Below, piece after piece: positions 35,377 through 42,689 of a stretch of DNA of 64,000 bases. A model generated the notes under the pieces. The model was not told the origin of the DNA. It did not search any database and saw only the letters and a program-made list of their open reading frames with translations. The position numbers and the translations under genes were made by a program. This DNA is from Clostridia bacterium (GTDB lineage Bacteria > Bacillota > Clostridia > Oscillospirales > Acutalibacteraceae). Location: NCBI GenBank assembly GCA_017503135.1, contig JAFVTQ010000004.1:124001-188000 (forward strand), in the 5' to 3' direction. Position 1 is the first letter of the stretch. Each line of letters begins with the position of its first letter.

Positions 35377-36204
35377 ATGAAAAAACTTCTAGCTATCCTT
35401 CTTTCTGTTGTAATGCTGTTAAGCTTTGCAGCATGCGCTAAAGAAAAAACACCTGAAAACCCTGTTATTCGCATGTCAACTACAACTTCGGTTAATGACT
35501 CAGGTCTGCTTTCTTATCTTCTTCCATATTTTGAAGATGCTACCGGTTATACAGTTGAAGTTCAGTCTGCAGGAACGGGTGCGGCTATTCAAAAGGCAAA
35601 AGACGGCAATGCCGACCTCATTCTTGTTCACTCAAAGGCATCTGAAGAAGAATTTGTATCAGAGGGCTATGGTGTTGAAAGAATACCTTTTATGTATAAC
35701 TACTTTGTAGTTGTAGGACCAAAATCAGACCCTGCGGGTGTTAAAGGCAGTGAAAGTGCAGCGGCAGCTTTTGCAAAGATTGCCGATGCTAAAGCGAATT
35801 TTGTTTCACGCGGTGACGACAGCGGTACACATAAGGCAGAACTTAAAATTTGGGGTGATAATGTACCTGATTCAAAATCTGATTCTTGGTATATTAGTGC
35901 AGGTCAGGGCATGGGTGCGTGTCTTACAATGGCAAGTGAAAAAGGTGCCTATTGCCTGACAGACAAAGCAACATTCCTCGCAAATGCTAATTCACTTGAA
36001 CTTGAAATTGTGCTCAGCGAAGGCGAAGATATGAAAAATACATATTCGCTTATTGAGTGTAACCCTGAAAAGCTTGACGGCGTAAACACTGAAGGTGCAA
36101 GGGCTCTTATAGAATGGATGACAGGTAAAGAATGCTCTGAGCTTATTGCCAAATATGGTGAAGAGCAATATGGCTCAGCACTTTTCTATCTCATTGAAGA
36201 ATAA
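35377..36204 (+). CDS. tupA: Tungstate ABC transporter substrate-binding lipoprotein
   Basis: TupA captures tungstate outside the cell for the TupBC importer. The 275-residue protein starts with a lipoprotein signal peptide ending in LLSFAACAK (lipobox cysteine about residue 21). The mature start RMSTTTSVNDSGLL carries the TTTS motif typical of tungstate binders, and the DDSGTHKAELKIW block matches the family. It is the first gene after the structured leader, and tupB follows with no gap. Tungstate rather than molybdate is inferred from TTTS and from the AOR operon next door. Confidence 0.93.
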   Translation: MKKLLAILLSVVMLLSFAACAKEKTPENPVIRMSTTTSVNDSGLLSYLLPYFEDATGYTVEVQSAGTGAAIQKAKDGNADLILVHSKASEEEFVSEGYGVERIPFMYNYFVVVGPKSDPAGVKGSESAAAAFAKIADAKANFVSRGDDSGTHKAELKIWGDNVPDSKSDSWYISAGQGMGACLTMASEKGAYCLTDKATFLANANSLELEIVLSEGEDMKNTYSLIECNPEKLDGVNTEGARALIEWMTGKECSELIAKYGEEQYGSALFYLIEE

Positions 36205-36888
36205 ATGGATAAAATAAACGAAGCCTTGGGAATGTTAATGAATATGGACAGTGAACTGTTGCAGATTATTGGCGTAACACTCAGAATGTCTTTTTTCAGC
36301 ACTGTCATATCTTGTCTTATCGGTATGCCCTTGGGCGTACTGATAGGTAAAAGCGTTTTCAAGGGTAAAAGGACAATCAAAAAGTTAACAGGTACTCTTA
36401 TGGGCTTGCCTCCTGTGGTGGCAGGCCTGATTGTCTATATGCTTTTTACAAAATACGGACCATTTGGTTCGTTTGGACTGTTATTTACGGTTGAAGTTAT
36501 GGTAATAGCACAATGTATGCTTATAATTCCCGTTGTGATAAATCTTACTGAATCTATGACTGAAATAAACGCAAAAAAGCTTATAGAAACTGCCAAAGGA
36601 CTTAATTTTAGTAAATTAAAGACATCTCTTTTACTTCTTTCAGAAAACAAGCAGTCACTTTTGTCAGTGGTTTTGACCGCTTTTGGTCGCTCCATTGCTG
36701 AAGTTGGTGCTGTTAGTCTTGTTGGCGGCAATATTCAGTGGAAAACAAGAGTTATGACAACGGCAATTATGCTTGAAACTAATAAGGGAAATTTCAGCTT
36801 TGCTCTAGCTTTAGGAATAATTCTTCTACTTATATCTTTTGTAGTGAATATTTTAGCTTCGGCTTTGGTAAGGGAGGATGAAGAATGA
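36205..36888 (+). CDS. tupB: Tungstate ABC transporter permease
   Basis: The 227-residue inner-membrane permease starts directly after the tupA stop. It has five or six hydrophobic helices and the permease/ATPase coupling region with GRSIAEVGAVSLVGGNI, which matches the EAA-loop position of oxyanion permeases. Family features such as GLPPVVAGLIVYML and IPVVINLTE are visible. The final codons overlap the start of tupC by 4 bases (ATGA), so the three subunits are translationally coupled. Confidence 0.93.
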   Translation: MDKINEALGMLMNMDSELLQIIGVTLRMSFFSTVISCLIGMPLGVLIGKSVFKGKRTIKKLTGTLMGLPPVVAGLIVYMLFTKYGPFGSFGLLFTVEVMVIAQCMLIIPVVINLTESMTEINAKKLIETAKGLNFSKLKTSLLLLSENKQSLLSVVLTAFGRSIAEVGAVSLVGGNIQWKTRVMTTAIMLETNKGNFSFALALGIILLLISFVVNILASALVREDEE

Positions 36889-37556
36889 TTAAAATCTTGA
36901 ACCTCAAAAAGCAATATGGTGAGAGAACAGTCCTTAACATACCTGAACTTACTGTTAATAAAGGTGAAACTGTTGTTGTGGTAGGACCAAACGGAAGTGG
37001 TAAAAGCACACTTTTGAGAATTCTCGCAGGAATACTCAGTAAAACTGACGGCGAAGTTTTGGCTGATGGCGAAATATACTATATGCCTCAACAAAGTATT
37101 CCTTTTTCCAAAAGTGTTAAAGAAAATATTCTTTTTTCTGCAAAAGACAGTAAAGAAATAGAAAAAAGATGTGATGATATTCTTTCTGAATTATCACTTT
37201 CTCATCTTGCGAATAAAAAAGCGAAGAAGCTTTCAGGCGGCGAATGTCAGCGTTTGGCACTTGGCAGAATTATAATAAATCAATGTGATTTTCTTCTTTT
37301 AGACGAACCCACAAGTGCTATGGACATTGAGGGAACTGAAATCATTGAGAGTGTTATTAAGAAATACAAGCAAGAAACTGGTTGCGGAATTTTAATGACT
37401 ACTCATTCTCCAAAGCAAGCTAAGAATTTGGCAGACCGTGTAATTATGCTTCATGAAGGTCAGATTGCAGAGCAAGGCAGTCCTGATGAGTTGCTTTCAA
37501 ATCCACAAACTAACTGGGGCAAGAAATTTATTGATATGTGGAAAATCGATACATAA
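36885..37556 (+). CDS. tupC: Tungstate ABC transporter ATP-binding protein
   Basis: The 223-residue ATPase powers TupB. Walker A is GPNGSGKST, the signature motif is LSGGECQRLALGR, Walker B is FLLLDEPTSAMD, and the switch histidine is in MTTHSP. It lacks the C-terminal TOBE-type regulatory extension of ModC, so direct oxyanion feedback is unlikely. The start overlaps tupB by 4 bases, and moeA follows after 15 bases, which joins tungstate import to cofactor synthesis in one transcript. Confidence 0.93.
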   Translation: MIKILNLKKQYGERTVLNIPELTVNKGETVVVVGPNGSGKSTLLRILAGILSKTDGEVLADGEIYYMPQQSIPFSKSVKENILFSAKDSKEIEKRCDDILSELSLSHLANKKAKKLSGGECQRLALGRIIINQCDFLLLDEPTSAMDIEGTEIIESVIKKYKQETGCGILMTTHSPKQAKNLADRVIMLHEGQIAEQGSPDELLSNPQTNWGKKFIDMWKIDT

Positions 37557-37571
37557 AGAAGGTGTCATATA

Positions 37572-38774
37572 ATGCTTAAAGTAGTGTCAAGTGAAGACGC
37601 ATTAAATATGGTAAAAACACAATTTGATTTTTTAAAAGCCGAAAAAGAGAATGTTTCGATTTCTAATTGTCTGGGAAGAATTCTTTTTGAAGACATTTTT
37701 TCTGTGGAAAATATTCCTGCTTTTAATCGCTCAACAGTTGATGGATATGCACTTAGAGCATCTAATACTTTTGGCAGTTCTGAAAGTTCACCTGCACAAC
37801 TTCGAGTTATCGGCGAAGTTCTTATGGGTGAAAAAACAGAAATTGAGCTTTATGAAGATGAATGTGTAAAAATTTCAACTGGTGGCATGCTACCGAGTGG
37901 TGCTGATAGTGTTGTAATGGTTGAGAATACGGATTGCTCATTCCTCGAATACTGCCTTGTACAAAAGGCGGTTAGCCCTTTTGAGAATGTAACAAAAAAA
38001 GGCGACGATATTAAAGAAAAAGATATTGTATTAAAAAAAGGCAAGATAATTACCTCACGTGAGATAGGAATTCTTGCTGCTTTAGGAATAAATCGAATAT
38101 CAGTCGCAAAAAAAATAAAGGTTGGCATCATTTCAACGGGCGACGAAATAGTGCCCATTGATTCAGAAAAGCAGTTCGGACAAATAAGAGATATTAACAC
38201 ACATATTTTATCATCTCTTGTGAAAGAATTAGGCTGTGACAGTACAGAATATGGAATAATTAAGGATGATTACGATTCTATTCTGACTGCATTAAAAACA
38301 GCGGTGAATGAAAATGATATTGTTCTTATATCTGGTGGGTCATCCGCAGGAATAAGAGATATGACCGCTGATATTATATCTTCGTTGGGTGAAGTGTATT
38401 TTCACGGGATTGCTATAAAACCCGGCAAACCAACTATTTTGGGAAAGGCTCAAAATACAGTTGTTTTTGGATTGCCCGGGCATCCAATGGCGGCATATTT
38501 TGTTACTCTGAAATTTGTTAAACCGCTTATTGATTCAATATTATGCAAGGAATCAACCGAGAGACTTTTTAATGGGCAATTAACTCAAAACATATCTTCA
38601 AATCACGGCAGAGAAGAAATTGTATGTGTAAAAATAAGTGGTGATAAAGTGCAACCGTACTTTGGAAAAAGTGGAGTAATATCACTGCTTTCTAAAAGTG
38701 ACGGATACATTATAATTGACCGAAATCTTGAGGGTTTAAGACAAGGTGACGAGGTACAAGTATTTTTATTTTAA
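37572..38774 (+). CDS. moeA: Molybdopterin molybdenumtransferase MoeA
   Basis: MoeA inserts the oxyanion metal into adenylated molybdopterin. The 400 residues include NRSTVDGYALRA near the start, the MoCF core ISTGDEIV and SGGSSAGIRDMTAD, and GLPGHPMAAYFV. It lies directly after tupC and before a second, fused MoeA. Organisms that use tungsten often carry two MoeA copies, and one may be specific for each metal; which of the two prefers tungsten cannot be seen here. Confidence 0.94.
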   Translation: MLKVVSSEDALNMVKTQFDFLKAEKENVSISNCLGRILFEDIFSVENIPAFNRSTVDGYALRASNTFGSSESSPAQLRVIGEVLMGEKTEIELYEDECVKISTGGMLPSGADSVVMVENTDCSFLEYCLVQKAVSPFENVTKKGDDIKEKDIVLKKGKIITSREIGILAALGINRISVAKKIKVGIISTGDEIVPIDSEKQFGQIRDINTHILSSLVKELGCDSTEYGIIKDDYDSILTALKTAVNENDIVLISGGSSAGIRDMTADIISSLGEVYFHGIAIKPGKPTILGKAQNTVVFGLPGHPMAAYFVTLKFVKPLIDSILCKESTERLFNGQLTQNISSNHGREEIVCVKISGDKVQPYFGKSGVISLLSKSDGYIIIDRNLEGLRQGDEVQVFLF

Positions 38775-38786
38775 GACGGTGAAATA

Positions 38787-40664
38787 ATGAAGCATAATTA
38801 TTTGAATAATACTCCTTTAACCGATGCGCAAGACATATATTTTGCTCACCTTTTAAAGAGTGGTTTTACATTTAATACTGAGAAAATTCCATCGGCAAAA
38901 GCTACGGGCAGAATACTTTATCAGGCGGTGTATGCTTTGATATGTTCTCCTCACTATAATGCGTCGGCAATGGATGGTATTGCGGTTAAATCAAGTGATA
39001 CATACGGTGCAAGTGAAAACAACCCGATTATTCTTGGGCAAAACCAATATGCTGTAGTAGATACCGGCGACCCAATACCCCAAAATTATGACTGCGTTGT
39101 TATGGTTGAAGATGTAACTGAATTACCTGACGGTAAGGTAAGTTTATTGTCAGCACTTCACCCTTGGCAAAATGTTCGTCAGGTGGGTGAAGATATTTGT
39201 ATGGGAGATATGATAGCCCCATCTTTTACAAAAATAACTCCATCTTTGTGCGGAGCTTTTCTTGCAGGTGGAGTTACCGAAGTTGAAGTTATTAAAAAAC
39301 CTAAAGTGGGAATTATCCCAACCGGCGATGAGATTGTTTCTCCAACATCCAATCCAAGAAAAGGTGAAATAATTGAATTTAATTCTGCAATTTTTTCTTC
39401 TATGCTTTCTGAATGGGGTGCCGAGAGTGTAATTTATGATATCGTAAAGGACAAGAAAGAGCTTTTAAAAGAAGCCATAAGCAATGCCTCAACAGAATGT
39501 GATATTGTTCTTGTTCTTGCAGGTTCTTCTGCAGGCAGAGATGATTACACAAGCACCATTATTGAAGAATTAGGTGAGGTATTATTTCACGGTATCGCAA
39601 TAAAACCCGGCAAACCCGCTGTACTTGGGAATATTGGCAAAGTTCCTGTTGTGGGGCTTCCCGGTTATCCCGTTTCTGCTATTATAATTATGGAAGAAAT
39701 AGTAAAATCGCTTGTTGATTTATATTACAAAAAGACTACTAAGGAAGTAGCAACAGTGACTGCAATTTTAGGTAAAAGAGTTGTATCTTCACTTAAATAT
39801 CAAGAGTATGTTCGTGTTACTTTGGGCAGGGTGGGAGATACATTAACGGCAATACCGTTAAATCGCGGTGCAGGTGTAATTACAAGCTTTACCAAGGCAG
39901 ATGGAATTCTTGTTGTGCCACAAGATAGTGAGGGCTTTGAAATGGGCGAAAAAGTTCAAATTCGCTTATTGAAAGATATATCACAGATTGAAAATTCATT
40001 GATTGTTACGGGAAGCCATGACCCACTTATTGACGAACTTTCTGATTTAATTAGAAAAAAAGGACATAGTTTTTATATTACTTCAAGTCATGTGGGCAGT
40101 ATGGGTGCTATAACTGCCATAAAAAACGGTCAGGCGCATTTAGGGTGTATTCACCTTCTTGATACAGAAACAGGTAAATATAACAAGAGCTACATAGAGA
40201 AGTACTTTCCCGATGGTAAGGTAAAACTTGTTAAAGGTGTTGGCAGAATTCAAGGCCTTATGGTAAAAAAAGGTAATCCTTTAGGAATAAAATCCTTTGC
40301 AGATATTACAAAAGGCCGATATGTAAATCGTCAGTCCGGTTCAGGAACAAGAATTCTTTGTGACTTCCTTATAGGCAAAAACGATATGGATAAAAAAGAT
40401 ATCGACGGCTACAAGAACGAAGAATTCACACATACCGCTGTTGCAGCTTTAATTGCGGCAGGTAATGCGGACTGTGGTCTTGGTATTTATTCAGCGGCAA
40501 AGATGTATGACCTTGATTTCATTGAAATTTGCATTGAAGAATATGATGTTCTTGTTGACGAAAAGGCATATAATACTGATTCTGTGCAACAATTTCTTAA
40601 ACTCTTAAAGAGTGATGAATTGAAAGAAAGATTATCAGAGATGGGAGGATATAATTTTGGCTGA
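38787..40664 (+). CDS. MoeA fused to a periplasmic-binding-protein-like domain
   Basis: Residues 1 to about 405 form a second full MoeA (ASAMDGIAVKS, IPTGDEIVSP, LAGSSAGRDDYTS, GLPGYPVSAIII). From about 410 to 625 follows a PBP_like domain with LIVTGSHDPLIDELS, GSMGAITAIKNGQAHLGCIH and YVNRQSGSGTRILCDFL, similar to the ligand-binding domain of ModE/TupA-type proteins. No signal peptide is present, so the binding domain is cytosolic and could hold molybdate/tungstate or the cofactor for delivery to MoeA. Such fusions occur in Clostridia and archaea. The moaC start overlaps the end by 8 bases. Confidence 0.92.
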   Translation: MKHNYLNNTPLTDAQDIYFAHLLKSGFTFNTEKIPSAKATGRILYQAVYALICSPHYNASAMDGIAVKSSDTYGASENNPIILGQNQYAVVDTGDPIPQNYDCVVMVEDVTELPDGKVSLLSALHPWQNVRQVGEDICMGDMIAPSFTKITPSLCGAFLAGGVTEVEVIKKPKVGIIPTGDEIVSPTSNPRKGEIIEFNSAIFSSMLSEWGAESVIYDIVKDKKELLKEAISNASTECDIVLVLAGSSAGRDDYTSTIIEELGEVLFHGIAIKPGKPAVLGNIGKVPVVGLPGYPVSAIIIMEEIVKSLVDLYYKKTTKEVATVTAILGKRVVSSLKYQEYVRVTLGRVGDTLTAIPLNRGAGVITSFTKADGILVVPQDSEGFEMGEKVQIRLLKDISQIENSLIVTGSHDPLIDELSDLIRKKGHSFYITSSHVGSMGAITAIKNGQAHLGCIHLLDTETGKYNKSYIEKYFPDGKVKLVKGVGRIQGLMVKKGNPLGIKSFADITKGRYVNRQSGSGTRILCDFLIGKNDMDKKDIDGYKNEEFTHTAVAALIAAGNADCGLGIYSAAKMYDLDFIEICIEEYDVLVDEKAYNTDSVQQFLKLLKSDELKERLSEMGGYNFG

Positions 40665-41127
40665 TTTAACTCATCTTAATAAAAACGGAGAGGCAATTAT
40701 GGTTGATGTGGGAGAAAAATCCGAAACCCAAAGAACTGCAAAAGCATTCGCCAAGATAACTATGGCTAAAGAAACTTTAGAAAAGCTTCTCGCATCAGAA
40801 CTCAAAAAAGGTGACGGTTTAGGCTGTGCAAGAATAGCAGGTATAATGGCTGCAAAGCGGACTTGGGAGCTTATACCATTGTGCCATAATATTCCTATTG
40901 ACAGTGTAGAAATCACCTTTGATAATAATGGTGAAAATGAACTGTATATCTATTCTACAGCCAAGTGCACATATAAAACAGGTATCGAAATGGAAGCACT
41001 CACCGCTGTAAGCGTTGCGGCACTAACGGTATATGATATGTGCAAAGCCATTGATAAAAAAATGGTGATTGGCGAAATTAAACTCCTAGAAAAAACAGGT
41101 GGAAAGAGCGATTTTAAGAATGATTGA
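40657..41127 (+). CDS. moaC: Cyclic pyranopterin monophosphate synthase
   Basis: MoaC works after MoaA in turning GTP into cyclic pyranopterin monophosphate. The 156-residue protein starts at a TTG 8 bases after GGGAGG, inside the end of the preceding gene. MADLTHLNKNGEAIMVDVG-type N-terminus (split here), the LCHNIPIDSV block and the EMEALTAVSVAALTVYDMCKA block with the catalytic lysine in KAIDKKM are as expected. It overlaps moaA by 8 bases, so synthesis of the two partner enzymes is coupled. Confidence 0.95.
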   Translation: MADLTHLNKNGEAIMVDVGEKSETQRTAKAFAKITMAKETLEKLLASELKKGDGLGCARIAGIMAAKRTWELIPLCHNIPIDSVEITFDNNGENELYIYSTAKCTYKTGIEMEALTAVSVAALTVYDMCKAIDKKMVIGEIKLLEKTGGKSDFKND

Positions 41128-42070
41128 CAGTTATGGCAGAAAAATAAATTATCTTCGTGTGTCAGTTACAAAAAAATGTAATTTGAACTGTTCTTATTGT
41201 GGTGCACAAAATGAAAGTCCCGAAAATGAACTTTCAGCGGAACAAATTGAAAAAATCGTTAAAGCATTTGCGCAGTGTGGCATCACCAAAGTTCGTCTTA
41301 CGGGTGGCGAACCCTTGGTAAGAAAAGATATTTGTGATATTGCAAAAAGAATTAGTAAAATTGACACAATTAAAAAGCTTGCACTCACGACAAATGGTGT
41401 GCTACTCAAAGATTGTGCAAAAGATTTGAAGGATGCAGGCGTCAATGCGATAAACATTAGTCTTGATACAACCGATAGAGAACTTTTCAAACAAATTACT
41501 GGGCGCGATGTTCTTCATAAAGTATATGAGGGAATTGACGAATGTGAGAAAGTGGGTCTTTTACCAATAAGGCTTAACGCCGTGCTCATAAAAGGTCAAA
41601 ATGACAATGAAGCAGAAAGTCTTATAAACATTGCGAAGGAAAGAGATATTGATGTCCGCTTTATTGAGCTTATGCCTTTTTCACGCGAGGGTGAGGACAA
41701 AAGCCTTGTGATTACCGGTGACGAAATTTTAAGCAGATTCCCATTTCTAAAACCTGTTTCCGCAAATGGTAGTGACTTTGAAAAGAGCGTTGCAAGGTAT
41801 TATGAAGCGGATTCATTCAAAGGTAAAATTGGCCTTATTACGCCTGTCAGCGATAAGTTCTGTAATGAATGTAACAGAATAAGACTTCTCTCTGACGGAA
41901 AGGTTAAACCCTGCTTGGGCAGTGATTTAACCTTTGACCTTAAAGAAGTGATAAATGATGATGTTATGTTACAAGAAACAATTAAACAAGCAATTTTTTC
42001 TAAACCTATGGAACACAAATTCTCTTGTGGTTACGGACAACACCATGGTATGAACAGAATAGGAGGATAA
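41120..42070 (+). CDS. moaA: GTP 3',8-cyclase (radical SAM)
   Basis: MoaA starts molybdopterin synthesis by converting GTP to 3',8-cyclo-7,8-dihydro-GTP. The ATG at 41120 gives the family N-terminus MIDSYGRKINYLRVSVT; a longer GTG frame reaches further into moaC. The SAM cluster ligands are Cys20, Cys24 and Cys27 (CNLNCSYC). The second cluster ligands are in CNECNRIRLLSDGKVKPCLG, and the C-terminal Gly-Gly (NRIGG) required for activity is present. 316 residues, normal length. Confidence 0.96.
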   Translation: MIDSYGRKINYLRVSVTKKCNLNCSYCGAQNESPENELSAEQIEKIVKAFAQCGITKVRLTGGEPLVRKDICDIAKRISKIDTIKKLALTTNGVLLKDCAKDLKDAGVNAINISLDTTDRELFKQITGRDVLHKVYEGIDECEKVGLLPIRLNAVLIKGQNDNEAESLINIAKERDIDVRFIELMPFSREGEDKSLVITGDEILSRFPFLKPVSANGSDFEKSVARYYEADSFKGKIGLITPVSDKFCNECNRIRLLSDGKVKPCLGSDLTFDLKEVINDDVMLQETIKQAIFSKPMEHKFSCGYGQHHGMNRIGG

Positions 42071-42072
42071 TT

Positions 42073-42510
42073 ATGAAAGGTAAAGTTTTATCAATTAACA
42101 TTAGTGAAAAAAAAGGCACACCAAAGACAAAAATTAATCCGGGTGTGCTGATAGAAGATTTCGGTTTTGAGGGTGATGCTCACGCAGGCAAATGGCACAG
42201 ACAAGTGAGTTTGCTGGCTAAGGAGAGCATTGACAAATCAAAAGGTCTGCCGACTGACGGACTTTGTCACGGTGTTTTTGCCGAAAATATCACAACAGAA
42301 GGTATTGAACTTTTCACAATCCCTGTAGGCACAAAACTTAAAATCGGCGAATGTGTTATTGAAATCAGTCAAATCGGTAAAGAGTGCCACGAAGGATGTG
42401 CAATTCAAAAACTTGTTGGAAAATGCGTTATGCCAAGAGAGGGCGTCTTTGCGACGGTTCTTAAAGGCGGCAAAGTCTTTGAAGGCGACAAAATAGAGAT
42501 TATAGAATAA
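42073..42510 (+). CDS. MOSC-domain protein
   Basis: MOSC domains bind molybdopterin or carry sulfur to it. The 145-residue protein starts at the ATG at 42073 behind AGGAGG, two bases after the moaA stop. It has the family pattern GFEGDAHAGKWHRQVSLL and the conserved cysteine region GKECHEGCAIQ near the C-terminus, with LPTDGLCHGVFAENITTEG before it. As the last gene of the tup-moe-moa transcript it probably works in cofactor trafficking or sulfuration. The exact step is not known for this small stand-alone type. Confidence 0.9.
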   Translation: MKGKVLSINISEKKGTPKTKINPGVLIEDFGFEGDAHAGKWHRQVSLLAKESIDKSKGLPTDGLCHGVFAENITTEGIELFTIPVGTKLKIGECVIEISQIGKECHEGCAIQKLVGKCVMPREGVFATVLKGGKVFEGDKIEIIE

Positions 42511-42542
42511 TTCACTGAATATTTAAGTCTGTCACAAAAGTA

Positions 42543-42593
42543 CAAGCGTTGCATTTGGGATTAGTGTTGTCCCTCTTGCAACGCTTTTTATTG
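42543..42593 (+). terminator. Terminator of the tungsten-pterin operon
   Basis: The 9-bp stem AGCGTTGCA/TGCAACGCT with a 23-base loop is followed by T5 and ends the transcript that began at tupA. The remaining 100 bases to the next gene hold nothing recognisable. Confidence 0.75.
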
Positions 42594-42689
42594 CCTATTT
42601 AGTTGATTAGTAAGAAATTCTATCTGACCTATCGTTAAATTACTGATAATCGTTAAACGGCTGAAATAAGCTAATAAAAGGAAAATTTG

